Source: Apoda limacodes (lineage: Eukaryota > Arthropoda > Insecta > Lepidoptera > Limacodidae). Taken from it: 64,000 nt of DNA. Location: positions 21,630,205 through 21,694,204 of the forward strand of contig OX291558.1 in the NCBI GenBank assembly GCA_946406115.1. The letters are read 5' to 3'. Of the stretch, positions 37,401 to 47,527 are shown one piece after another. Each line of letters starts with the position of its first letter. Positions within the stretch are counted from its first letter, which is position 1. Position numbers and translations under genes: made by a program. The notes under the pieces were generated by a model. It did not search any database. It saw nothing but the letters and a program-made list of their open reading frames with translations, and had not been told where the DNA came from.

Positions 37401-40400
37401 ACCACTGGTTACCCCTTTTTAGGGATAAAAACCGTACATACAAACATATGTATTCTTACGTTAAGCCACACCGTTAGGGATGTTTTGCGTCCGTTCAGGT
37501 AGTCGGTGGATGACCCCCCCGTTTTTATAGATAATGGTACGGAACCCTTCGTGCGCGAGTGCTACTTGCACTTGGTCGATTTTTTTTTGAAGTATATGGA
37601 TTTTATCAAATCTTATAATATTACCTTTCCAACGCATCATTTTCATTACATGTATGTTTTTGTATAAGAATGTTATTTTAAATATTTAAGTTTATTGAAA
37701 AAGCAGTCCTCAGGGATCAAAATAGGGGATAAAAAATGTATGGGAATTCCAATTTTATGTTTGTAGGAAAAGACCATAAAAGTGTATCAGCGTCTTTATA
37801 AACGGAACGGAATGGATTTCCAAAACTAACCAAAGTCTGTGTACAAATTGAAAAACTTTGTATTTATAATTCCAAACAAAGTCACTAGGAAAAGTTGGTG
37901 ATAAATATAATTTGTTGACAGATAACAGGCTACTTGGTGGTGTACCGAGTTAGCGCCCTGGAATCGGTCAGCCAGCTTTTTCCAAATCTCGCGAGGATAC
38001 GAGGGGAAGAGTTACTCTATGACTACGCCCTGGTAGTCTATGACATGCCTGCTCTAATCGAGGTGCGTATTCATCTGTTCTTTTTACTTTTATTTTATCA
38101 GTTTTGAAACAGGGTCTTATACTAGTTACTAAATTACGTTTAAACTGTAGGCACAGTGTTAACAATAATTGCATTCAGTCGTCAATTGAAGGTGCGTCTG
38201 GACAAAGCAACTGCGAGGTAAGGTGCCAGACTAGCCTATGTTGTCACTAAGTCGCCATATATACATATGACTTGTCGGCGGGTGCTGTCCAGTTAGTCAT
38301 ACACTTTGTCACGGCGCAGCTCCAGAGCGTCTTGACGTTGTTGGATTTATTAGGGGCCTGCCCCCTTTTTGAAGTCAGTAAAAATCATATGGTTCCGAGA
38401 TGACTGTGACATGCATTATCCATTTACTTTACGTTTTTAAGAAACAATGCGCAATTTCATACGGTTTTTAGATTTGCCCTGGGTGTTATTTCGAACTGGG
38501 GTCACAAAAAGTTTGATTTTCGAAACTGAGTGTATTTGGAATTTGAAACTTTTTTATTGAAGTAGAAAAAGACAATTCTGTCAGCTTTCTTTGTAGAGCA
38601 ACGTTTCACTGTGTGTAAGACGTGATAGTATAATAAAACTAAAATACTAAAGACAGTTTACTGCTAAATGCTACTTGCTTTCTTTATATTCTTCATTCAT
38701 ATGTGTGTGAACAAAGACCTAAAATTTGTTGCAGTTTAATAGCAAAGAAGACGTAGAAAGGCTATGTGAAAATAATTTAAATTACAGTACAACAAACATT
38801 TCTGACGCCGTGGTCAGAAATAAAAACTACAGTTACCATATACAATGGTGTTAACTTACAAGACACTAGCGACAATACACCAGGTCAGAAAAGTTTATTG
38901 CACTGTAACTTCACCTAATGGTTACATACACATTGATATATTGTTATGAAGAGCATCCACATTGAGACGTTTAAATCCCTTTCTAAATAATGCATATGCT
39001 AAATGGTTTTTCACATCTAGGTATATATTTGAACATCGTGGTCCTACTATAATAAATAACATTCCTCCACGACAACTCCGCTTTGCTTTTCTTTACATAA
39101 AACAAACGTAACTCCTTGCAGGTGGGTTTGTATGACCTCGTGAAAATAGACCATGGAGGCGTGATCATTATGTTGGTTCCGCAAGCGTGCTACGTAGACA
39201 CAATAGACTGGAAAACTCTTGTACCTAGGTAAATAAATACATTCTGGGAAATAATATGTCATATATCCGTGCTACTCCAAATTGGTTTTAATGGTTTTGT
39301 AGGCTCAGGAACCATACATCTCAATATATAGATTTTTAAGCTGGTATTAATTTTTTTATAGAACATAATTTATTTACATTTTTTTTTCTGTATATTGATT
39401 CTATTAATTGGTACCTTATTCCAAATGTATCTAATTTTTAAATGCATAATATGTACGGACTTTCAAAAACAAGTATATACATATATATTTGAATCCATTG
39501 CCTGGTATCCATAGTAAGCTTTGCTTATATGGCGCTCTGTGTAATCTCCAAAGAAATATAAAAAAAAATTAATTATTCAATACTAAAATAGCTAATGAGG
39601 TTAATTTCAAACAGAAGCACTAGACTAAGTTAATATAGAAAGCACAAAATTTACAATAGAGAGCTGTTCAGAATACTGCTCAAATGAAAACGTTTTGAAT
39701 TTGAGTGTGCCCTAATTACTAAGATGTAAACAGCGCAGTATTATGATTGTAATATAAAACAAACAAACACTCTCTTGGCACAGCTAATTTGTTGACTAAC
39801 CCGTATATATAAAGTAAAGTAAATTCTAAATGTCTAAATGCGATGGAATCCTATGTGTAGGTCGCGTCATGTATTCGGACCGGCTGACAAAGGCTCTCGC
39901 TGCAAGCCTCTCTGTTCTTGCAGTGACGTAGCAGCGTACAACTATTGCTGGAATAACAGGTAAGTTCAAGTCAAGCAGTGATAACACCAATAATATAGAC
40001 TAAGTAGTTATCTAGGGATATCTTTTCATGGTAATAACACATGCGGGATCCTTAGCATTGACATCTTCAGCGATGTTCAGTTCCGAGGTCATTTGCAAGA
40101 CAAGGTGAAGCTGACAAGGAGTATTCAACAGAGCGTAGCAGAACTTCACCTCGGAGCTAAGGATGCTGCTTTACAAGTCGCAGTTCAAGCTTAGGCCACA
40201 GCCAGCAAAATATTATAATAAATCTATAAAATCAATTCAGTTAATATATATGTATATGTATTTATTGCAAAAAAACATTTTTACTATGACTTGTAATTTT
40301 AATATAATATTTATCTGTTACTATATATACACATAAAGCAGAATATCTAGAATTTGATCACTAACACTATTATTATTGACTTTAAAGAAAATGTCAACGC

Positions 40401-43400
40401 TTCCCGGAGGCGGAAAAATGCAATGAAGAATGCCTTGGATGTCGCAAAACGAACCTTAGTGAATGCTTTGTATGTCGACACTATACTTACAACTGGACAT
40501 GCGTGTCGCACTGTCCAGAAGGCACGTAAGTAGTGGTTCATATTGGTAAACTTAAATTGGGTTAAAGCTAGATGAAAACTTTGGATTTCATCTCACTGAC
40601 TCGCAAAGGTTTGTCGTTTAAAATCAAATTAAATCTGTGTGGAAAAGCCTACTTCATCCGCTTGTGCGCAAAAGGTTTTTTTTTTAAATCTACAAACATA
40701 ATGAAACCGTCCGAAATGCGTTTCGCCCTTACTACTTTATACATTAGTGATCAGTTAGTAACACTTTAGTTTAATTTTTGATACTATTGCCTTAATGATA
40801 AAGTTTTGTTTGATGTTATTTCATAGATGATTTATTGTAGTTTGTTAAATTAATTAATACAACAAAAATAAATAAGTTTTAAGTATAATTTTTGTTCTAT
40901 GAATTTTAAAATTGGCATGGTGCAAATTCGAAACGCACCAAAAAAAAGAAAAAGAAATGAAACATTTATTTGGACATTTAGAAGGTACACCATTTTGGTT
41001 GTTTTAACCATTAACATATTAATTTTACAAAATAAACTTAAAGTTAATATTTTAAAAACATTAATTACTCCACCTCGCGAAAAATAGGTAAGTACCTCTG
41101 AGCGTGCGATTTGTTGAATTGTCTCTGAATACCTATTTTAGAGACTAATAATGTTGTAAACATGTTATCAATAAACTTAATTAAACTATAAAATAAGTAT
41201 ACTTGTTACATTCATAAGTAATTAAATACTAATTATTGTTTTTCTTGTATCTTGTATATATTTTCCTCGCTGTAGTGAGATGAAAAATTGTGTGTTACGC
41301 ACGGCTGGATTTTTTATTGGATGACATGTATTTGTTTCTTTAGATACTTTTTATTCAAAAAATACAAAATGCTGCTCCTTGGCTCTGGATAATACCACCA
41401 GCTGATCCTAACGGCATGGGTTCAATCCCCACTCAGGACCAACATTTAGCGCGGGGAGCCTTTGAGCATTGGGCGCTATATTCACACCTTCAGAGTCTCG
41501 CCCCATAAGCCCGGTGGAGCAGTAATGGCTGCATCAGCCAACTACAATGTCAATTCAGAAAAAAAAGGCGCTGTGTGTATTTATTGTGTTTCAACTATTG
41601 AGGGGGATAGATATAAGAAAGTAATTGTGGCTTATTTCACAGATTGGTATACACTAGAAATCAATATTGTGTATCGGAGAAAGACTGCCTAAAACTTGGT
41701 GGATGGGCATGGAACAAGACATGTGTATCCACCTGCCCCGCTGGATACGTAATGGAAAAATATACTGTCAATAGTATAACAAAAACAACGTGCAAACTAT
41801 GTCTACATTGTGCTGAGGTTTGAAATTATATTAGTCATTTTAAGTTTAAACCCGGTTAACGTAAGTACGGCTCGCGCACTGTCAATTCCGTTTGTTTTTT
41901 AAGAAGGCCCAATGTATGTATATACAAATACGTACAATAGGATTTTAATGAGGTTTTTTTGGTTTCTTAAAAACATTAATTTGGAAACATAATCTTTCTG
42001 TTTAATTTGCTTCTATTATATCTATCGGTTTAAAGTATAACTGAATTTTAAATTCAAAATCATTGGAGGAAAGCGTAGTAAGTCCTTATATAAGGCTTGG
42101 GCTATAGGATGCAACCGGAATCTTACTGACCCGCTTCGAAACGACATCGAATTAGGCCGGATCCTAATCATCGCTCAAGCAAACATTTGAATTTTTGCTG
42201 CACCAATTACATAGCGTTTGTAAATATCCTATTCCGAATTTCACATGCTAGAATCTTTTCTCCAACAGTTGTAGATTTGTTAATTATATAATAAAATGTT
42301 TTTCTAGTCAATTTAGAAACCAATGTAAAATATTAATAAAAACACAGCGCAGTTATATTTATGTAACTGCGTATAAAACCAATGGGAATGGTTACTTATT
42401 TTTTTGTTTCAGACTTGTGATAGCCAAGTACTAAAATAAATAAGCAGTATGAATTCGGTGAAGATATGTGTATTTATTAATAAAACCAATGGAAATGTTT
42501 ACTTATTTTTTTGTTTCAGAGTGATAACCAAGTACTAAAATTATTAAGCAGTATGAATTCGGCTACGATATGTGTATTTATTAATCAAACCAATGGAAAT
42601 GTTTACTTATTTTTTTGTTTCAGACTTGTGATAGCCAAGTACTAAAATCAATAAGCAGTATGAATTCGGCTAAGAGATGTGTATTTATTAATGGTTCTCT
42701 AACGATTCATCTTGCGTCAACTCCAGATGCAATGGAAGAATTAAGGTATCACCTTAGTCAAGTACAGAATGTTTCCGATTATGTAGAAATTTATAGTTCT
42801 TTCACAATTACATCCCTAGACTTTTTATCCTCATTGAAATTCATTGGAGGAAGAAACTTGAAAAGAGACAGATATAGCCTTATGATTTATGAAATGGAAA
42901 ATCTTCAAACTTTATTTACGCACAATGTTACTGAAAGTTTAATTATAGCACGCGGAACAATGATGGTCTTTAATAACCCTGAGTTGTGTATGAATCAGAT
43001 AGATAAACTAAAGACAAGATTCAAAGAAGAGCCAAATGAATTAGACTTACCACCCGGAAAGAATGGCTATAATGGAGGATGTACTGAACTTTCAATTGAT
43101 TTACAGATAAGGGTTGTAAACGAAACATCTGCTTGGATTATGTTTTACTCGAATTATGATTCAGAAGTATATTATTCTATACTTTATGTACGTTTACCTA
43201 TAGGAGTTCATAAAGTGAAAGCACCATATGTTTGTAGCCAGTTTGAATGGGATTCTATTCATGTACATACAAAGTTTGGCCATCCTAATTTGGTTCTTCT
43301 AACATCTTTACGGCCCGCTTCCACATATGCCATATGTGTTGAAACTTATGATCCTAGAAGTAAAAACTTAGCAAGGAGCACAATATTTAATTTCAGCACC

Positions 43401-44468
43401 CCAGTTGGAAAACCTGAACCACCGTTTATTTTCGAATTAGTTGCCGCTTCTCCTTATGCCACTGTTTTGCACTGGGTTGATCATGACGATTATCGAAAAC
43501 ATATAACACATTACGAGTTAGATGTTAAATTAATAAACATATATCAAAATTTATCAGTTAGAAATTATTGCAAGGATATTGTAGAAAATGATCACAAGAT
43601 TGATTATTCGCGCCATGCAATAGTACTGAAGCCACCGCCTTATTATAATAAAGGTTGTAAATCTATGTGTGGAATACTTTCGTCCGTTGCTGATGGTGCT
43701 TTAACAGAAGAACCATTCAATGTATGTTCTAACATGATGTATGATGGTTTTAAAGAGGCTCGTTTACCTGAGAATTTCACTTCCCATGGATTTCTCCAAT
43801 CTATATCTTTGAACATAAAATCTCCCAAATATGAATACCAGGTTGGAGGATTGGCTCCATATCGTGATTACAGTTTCAAATTAAGGTCATGTGTTAAAGC
43901 TATTTGTAGTAGATCTACTAAGGGAACAGTAAAAACATTACCCTTAAAAAATGTGGACAAACCTTTCATAGTGTTTAGTGAAGCGAACAGTACAGGCTAT
44001 ATAACTGTTCAATGGGAATCTAATTATGTTACAAATGGTCCAGTATTGGCTCATTTTGTTCAAATTTCTCCAAATGTAAAGGTTTCAAATGTTGGTACGC
44101 TTATGCCGCAGATTTGGTGTGTGTCACCGTATGTTTACAAGCTTAATGTTAGATCTGTAATATCGAGAACATACTTTGTCAGGGTTTGTTCAACTACATT
44201 TGCTTCCAAAAGAGCTTGTAGTAATTGGGAAATTATTATTTCCAACAAAACTTCAACATCCTGGTTATGGTCAGGAGTAATACTTGGAGCCCTTGTATGG
44301 ATTATATCAGTTGCTATCGGTTATGTTATCAAACGCCGATATATTGGCGACAGAATACCGCTTGTGAATATGTTTCTAAACTATCGTAATGAAAGCGAAC
44401 CTCCAAGTTCTATGGCATCTGATTTTGTGCCGTTCTATACAATACCTCTATGTGATTCTACCAATTAG
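34421..44468 (+). CDS. Insulin-receptor-like decoy receptor without kinase (DR2 type), eight exons
   Basis: Exons: 34421-34452, 36234-36450, 37922-38062, 39122-39228, 39861-39959, 40388-40525, 41643-41817 and 42624-44468. All junctions are GT/AG and the phases agree, giving 2,754 nt (917 residues plus stop). Residues 1-21 form a signal peptide; about 31-165 is receptor L1, 166-303 the Cys-rich region, 304-440 L2 and 457-846 three fibronectin III modules with an insert between about 615 and 700. A membrane segment spans about 852-872 and a tail 873-917. Insulin receptors continue into a tyrosine kinase; here the frame stops after 45 cytoplasmic residues. No RxRR cleavage site is seen in the insert. 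Kinase-less decoys (DR2) are described from higher Holometabola, and binding insulin-like peptides without signalling is the inferred role. Several extracellular N-glycosylation motifs are visible. Expression is untested. Confidence 0.9.
34987..35122 (+). mobile_element. MITE family M1, copy 1 (intron 1 of the decoy receptor)
   Basis: The left end TACAGTGTAACAAAC, TTTTCTGACC is mirrored by GGTCAGAAAATTTTGTTGCA at the right. The interior (CTAGTATCGTTGTAAG, CACATGATTTGAATATG, ACTGTAGTTTTGA) matches the copy at 61678-61801. It is non-coding and about 136 bases. Confidence 0.75.
36234..36450 (+). CDS. Decoy receptor exon 2 (signal peptide h-region, L1 start)
   Basis: The acceptor TTTGCAG precedes 217 nt and the donor is GAG|GTATGG. 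It encodes FPLFLGIISGQS, then the L1 opening with KVSSIC, the KECVVIVGSLLV strand (compare the receptor 'ENCxVIEGxLxI') and FVDMKFDKLKE. It ends in phase 0. Confidence 0.88.
36516..36705 (+). repeat. 32-bp minisatellite, six units (intron 2)
   Basis: Units start at 36516, 36548, 36580, 36612, 36644 and 36676, an exact 32-base period. The core is CCTACGGTCACTTCTTCGG followed by TTATAGTAAAAAA. The last unit is diverged (CCTGCGG). The array starts 66 bases after the exon 2 donor. The overlapping open frames are by-products of the repeat. Confidence 0.95.
37535..37590 (+). repeat. Dispersed lepidopteran repeat end (intron 2)
   Basis: GGTACGGAACCCTTCGTGCG, then CTTGCACTTGGTCGATTTTTT, is a decayed version of the common 'acggaaccctcggtgcgcgagtccgactcgcacttggccg' sequence. 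Confidence 0.5.
37922..38062 (+). CDS. Decoy receptor exon 3 (L1 middle)
   Basis: The exon is 47 codons after TTGACAG. It encodes ITGYLVVYRV, LESVSQLFPNLARIRG and YDYALVVYDM. These match the order and wording of the insulin receptor L1 domain (ITxYLLxxRV...LFPNLxxIRG...YALVxxxM). The donor is GAG|GTGCGT. Confidence 0.92.
38783..38907 (-). mobile_element. MITE family M1, copy 2 (intron 3 of the decoy receptor)
   Basis: It is bounded by TACAGTACAACAAACATTTC on the left and GTCAGAAAAGTTTATTGCAC, TGTA on the right. The interior ACTAGCGACAATACACCAG is the reverse complement of the copy at 61678, so this copy is inverted relative to the other two. Confidence 0.75.
39122..39228 (+). CDS. Decoy receptor exon 4 (L1 end)
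   Basis: It encodes VGLYDLVKIDHGGVIIM and ACYVDTIDW, which matches the L1 end of insulin receptors (LGLYxLxxIxxGxVxI...LCYxxTIDW). The acceptor is CCTTGCAG and the donor AG|GTAAAT, leaving two bases. Confidence 0.92.
39490..39560 (+). repeat. Dispersed repeat fragment in intron 4
   Basis: CCTGGTATCCATAGTAAGC, then TTTGCTTATATGGCGCTCTG, followed by an A-rich end, resembles a widespread lepidopteran repeat tail. Low certainty. Confidence 0.35.
39861..39959 (+). CDS. Decoy receptor exon 5 (Cys-rich start)
   Basis: It encodes GSRCKPLCSCSDVAAYNYCW. The Cys spacing and the YCW element fit the start of the receptor Cys-rich region. The acceptor (TGTGTAG) has a weak pyrimidine tract, but the phase (AG|G) and donor (CAG|GTAAGT) fit. 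Confidence 0.82.
40037..40196 (+). mobile_element. LINE family A internal fragment (intron 5)
   Basis: GGGATCCTTAGCATTGACATC, then GATGTTCAGTTCCGAGG, AACAGAGCG and TTTACAAGTCGCAGTTC match 58757-58915 of the family A copy. The fragment ends are internal to the element on both sides, so it is not a plain 3' truncated insertion. Confidence 0.8.
40388..40525 (+). CDS. Decoy receptor exon 6 (furin-like Cys-rich)
   Basis: It encodes KCQRFPEAEKCNEECLGCRK, CFVCRHYTYNWTCVSHCPEG, the classical ECLGxC...CxxCRxxxxxxxCVxxCP pattern of the insulin receptor Cys-rich region. It contains an N-glycosylation motif (NWT). The donor is AC|GTAAGT. Confidence 0.92.
41370..41530 (+). repeat. SINE-like block in intron 6
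   Basis: A GC-rich block contains a B-box-like GGGTTCAATCCCCACTC, then GAGCATTGGGCGCTATATTC and CATAAGCCCGGTGGAGCAGTA. It could be a tRNA-derived or other short retroelement. No A box is convincing. Confidence 0.35.
41643..41817 (+). CDS. Decoy receptor exon 7 (Cys-rich end)
   Basis: It encodes YCVSEKDC, WNKTCVSTCPAGYVM and TTCKLCLHCAE, matching the Cys-rich end (NxxCIPECPxGYxM...CxxCxGxC). The acceptor is TTTCACAG and the exon ends in phase 0 before GTTTGA. Confidence 0.92.
42375..42700 (+). repeat. Triplicated intron-exon junction at exon 8
   Basis: Three tandem units start at about 42375, 42482 and 42586 (steps of 107 and 104). Each has AAACCAATGG, TTACTTATTTTTTTGTTTCAG (a full 3' splice site) and then the first about 65 bases of exon 8. 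The acceptor cuts would fall before 42413, 42520 and 42624. Only the third leaves an open exon: the first meets TAA after eight codons, and the second (with a four-base deletion) is out of frame. Confidence 0.95.
42624..44468 (+). CDS. Decoy receptor exon 8 (L2, three FnIII, TM, tail)
   Basis: One uninterrupted 1,845-nt exon of 614 codons. L2 has AKRCVFINGSLTIHL and LCMNQI. The FnIII modules have LTSLRPASTYAICVETY, VLHWVDHDDYRKHITHYELD and VGGLAPYRDYSFKLRSC. The membrane span is GVILGALVWIISVAIGYVI, followed by KRR and a tail that stops after CDSTN. The exon starts at the third of three tandem acceptor copies. No introns interrupt about 600 residues, which is unusual next to the short exons before it. 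The insert-domain Cys are seen as CKSMC and VC. Confidence 0.93.
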   Translation, partial: TCDSQVLKSISSMNSAKRCVFINGSLTIHLASTPDAMEELRYHLSQVQNVSDYVEIYSSFTITSLDFLSSLKFIGGRNLKRDRYSLMIYEMENLQTLFTHNVTESLIIARGTMMVFNNPELCMNQIDKLKTRFKEEPNELDLPPGKNGYNGGCTELSIDLQIRVVNETSAWIMFYSNYDSEVYYSILYVRLPIGVHKVKAPYVCSQFEWDSIHVHTKFGHPNLVLLTSLRPASTYAICVETYDPRSKNLARSTIFNFSTPVGKPEPPFIFELVAASPYATVLHWVDHDDYRKHITHYELDVKLINIYQNLSVRNYCKDIVENDHKIDYSRHAIVLKPPPYYNKGCKSMCGILSSVADGALTEEPFNVCSNMMYDGFKEARLPENFTSHGFLQSISLNIKSPKYEYQVGGLAPYRDYSFKLRSCVKAICSRSTKGTVKTLPLKNVDKPFIVFSEANSTGYITVQWESNYVTNGPVLAHFVQISPNVKVSNVGTLMPQIWCVSPYVYKLNVRSVISRTYFVRVCSTTFASKRACSNWEIIISNKTSTSWLWSGVILGALVWIISVAIGYVIKRRYIGDRIPLVNMFLNYRNESEPPSSMASDFVPFYTIPLCDSTN

Positions 44469-44613
44469 ATGCGTAACTTCATTATAAATGTTCACTTTAA
44501 GAAATTGTTTTATTACATCTAGACACAGTTAGGGTGTTAAATAATTGTGCGAACTCATTTGAACCTCAGAAAGGATTTATCATACATATATACAGTAAGG
44601 TTTATAGTTTGCA

Positions 44614-44938
44614 ATGATGATCACGGCTAATTTCTACTATCGCAGCTCTCGCCGTCGGCAGGGAATTCATTCTCACACTTTAGAACCTAAATGGTCACGT
44701 ACAGTGCGGTTTCACAGAAACTTCCTCCCGCGAACGAGTAGGTTGTAGTATGAGCTCCCTGCCAAGGTTTTATCTAAGGACTACAGTATGGAGTTCTTCA
44801 AGAAACAAGTTATTAAATTTTTGAAAGCTCAGCAACGCGCGAGCTTAGCCCTTGGTGATGCAAGCGTCAATAGACTACGCTGACCGCTTACCATCAGGCG
44901 GGCCGTAAGCTTGTTTGCCACCCTAGGTGGCAACACCT
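44614..44938 (+). mobile_element. LINE family A 3' fragment just downstream of the decoy receptor
   Basis: It matches the last about 105 codons and 3' UTR of the copy at 58660-59463: GGCAGGGAATTCATTCTCAC, GAGCTCCCTGCCAAGG, CTTACCATCAGGCGG. It has substitutions and a stop (TTGTAGTAT at the expected LWNE), so it is older. It begins about 145 bases after the receptor stop codon and may lie in its 3' UTR; the next AATAAA is at about 45403. Confidence 0.85.
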
Positions 44939-46294
44939 ATAACTTGATGGATTATGTTACTCTTGTTGCCTAAGATTTTTTGCATAAATTACAATTTGCA
45001 ATACCCTTTGGGTACGGAACCCTAAAACTGGTTCTTAAAGTGAATGTTTTAATATACCGAATCGTATACGTCATAAAATATAGATTGTAATTAAACTAAA
45101 AATACATCTGGTAAGTAAATGTACAGTTTACCTTAAATATACCAGACAAATTAAGTTAAAGTCATTAGAATAGAAGAATAGCTGCGGTCACGGTTAAATA
45201 TCTGTGCAGTTATTCTGGAATTTTACAACTACAGTAAATTTTGTGACTACGTGCTTCAGACTAGCATTTACTGTAAGCTATGATTATGCTATGACGTTAA
45301 TATTTCCTGTTCAAGTATAACGAACAACATTCTATGCATATCATAGTGGATTGGAGTTCCTACCAAGAATTTAAAAGAAGACAGACGAAGCCCATAAAAG
45401 ACAATAAAGTGGAACAGCTTAAAATGCTCATAAGTGAAAGTTTTGGGGCGATATTTTGTAAGCTGAAATTATAAGTCAATTCTTGAAATATTTTAAGACA
45501 GTATGTCAGACGAGTTCTCAGGGGTGCAACTTGTCAAAAGTTTCAACTCACAGTTCGTATCCAAACCAAGCTCCGGAACTAGCATAAACCCCTAAGAGAA
45601 TAAACCCATAAAATAACTTCGAACTTGAGTTATTATGTGTGAAATAACTCATTAGTGAAGTTATAAAGCAAAGCATAATTACAACATTTAGTTCTGGATA
45701 TCAGTTTTTGGTGCCATAGGTTTATAATTTATATCATCTGCCCTATTTATAAGTGACCTATTAAACTGACGATATTTTTACAATTAATTTGCATAACTTT
45801 ATCTCATTTCTCATTTTAAACTTTAGCAAACAATAATATACCTAATGCATTTGTAATGAGATTATAAGAGATTTTTATTGTTTGTGATACCTTAGTCCAG
45901 TGCTTAGCGTACCTTGTTATACATTCAAAACTGACAACATTTATGAGTTTCATTTACCTACTACGCCCTATTTTATTTACTTATTCAAGTTCTAAATATA
46001 TAATTAAATAAGAAAATGACAGAGAAAAGAAGTATTGAAAACCTTAGCTTAAAAGTTGTACTCGAAAATAAAGAACACTACAATTAGTGATTTTTACTAA
46101 AAGAAATCTATAAAAATCTATGTCTCTTTGACGTCATGTTACCTCTTAATAAAGCACCGTATTAGTCTAATAACTTAAGGAAAGTTTAGTAACATAGTAA
46201 GCTCATTAATTTCAACTGTGTTGAGTTGTGCTAGTAAGACGGTCAGAGTACGACCGGCTCTGCTGTTCTGCGGTCGACAGCAGCGGAAACAGCT
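44939..46294. other. Intergenic between the receptor gene and the LTR element
   Basis: No gene is supported. ACAATAAAG at about 45402 is a possible poly(A) signal. The bases before the LTR end in AGCT, the target-site copy. Confidence 0.35.
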
Positions 46295-47297
46295 TGTAAC
46301 GGGCCGTATAATACTTAATTCTTTTAATGTGTAATATTTGTTAGCAGTTATTTAAAACTTACAAAAGGTTAAAACTTAGAAAACCATTAGCCATGGGCGG
46401 CATTTTAAATTAGTTTAGCGTCAATAAATTTTACAACTTAATCACCAGTCAGTGCCATTCTCAAAAATGTACATTTTTACTTGGAACAATGTAAAAACTA
46501 AAGATAAATATCTATCGTAAAAGCCGTTCGTGGGAGTTTTGCTCTAAGCCCTGCACGTGTTGAAACAATAGAATAGAAATTGAGGATTCCTAAGAAAGAT
46601 GCAATACAGTAGCGTATCTAGAATTGTATTTAATGTAGAAATTAATAATAGATTTAATTTTAACTAGTATTGAAAATCAACTGCTTGCTTGAAAACGTGC
46701 TTAACTTGTATTTACTTATGTACCTTAAATATAAATATATATATATATATATAAATATAGTACTACCTACTACAACACTTACACGATAACATTAAGAGCG
46801 CTCTTATAATACTTACTTGACACAAAATCACTAGCATTATATATTATTCTATTATATATATATAGTTGTAAGATATGTGTGGAAAGAAACCTAGATGATA
46901 AGTCTATCTTATATAACTAGTTAGTTATAGGCATGTTAAGCTAATAATAAACCAGTACCTAAAAATTGTGCATGTTAACCATAATGTAATAATTATAATG
47001 GGTTTGACCAAATATTATACTTTGTTAGTACTTGCTACCAGGACAGATCAATAAAATAATTTACTTAGGAAATAAATAAAAAAATCAGAGAATTCTAACT
47101 GCGAGTCCTTCACTGAAGTCAGTAGAAAATTAAACAAAGGGCTTATCGAGTTGCAGACAGCAGGACGGGGATAGTTTAAATAGTTGAATGAAACTCGACC
47201 CTATTGTTTACACAATAGAGTCGTGTAAATATTAATATGTTCCTCGAGTCTGTTTTAGTATAGCTAGCGGCGCGGGCGGCGAGAAGTAGCGGGACAG

Positions 47298-47332
47298 TCA
47301 GTCATGTTTTAACCTCCGTGAGTTGTGGTCGT
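47298..47332 (+). promoter_or_regulatory. Inr + DPE core promoter in the 5' LTR
   Basis: TCAGT (arthropod initiator) places A+1 at 47300. GGTCGT at 47327-47332 is exactly at +28 to +33, the position and wording of the downstream promoter element. No TATA box lies at -30. The same arrangement is at 53812-53846 in the 3' LTR. Confidence 0.65.
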
Positions 47333-47527
47333 CAGAAAAATTCCGACGATATCGTGAGTGTCAGTGAAACCGTGAGCCAAGTCTGCGAGTGAAAGAACCA
47401 AAGTTGAGTATAATTGAAATATTATTTGATTTGGTTTAGAATTTAAACTTAAAACCGTACTAAAGTAAATTACAATTAGCACTTGCATTTGAATCTTTCG
47501 TGTAGTATCAAATTAATTAACTTTAGT

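Noticed and set aside
42615..44468. The 617-codon open frame as a stand-alone gene
   Set aside because: Its first codons (TTG TTT CAG) are the pyrimidine tract and AG of a splice acceptor; seven upstream exons in matching phase belong to it.
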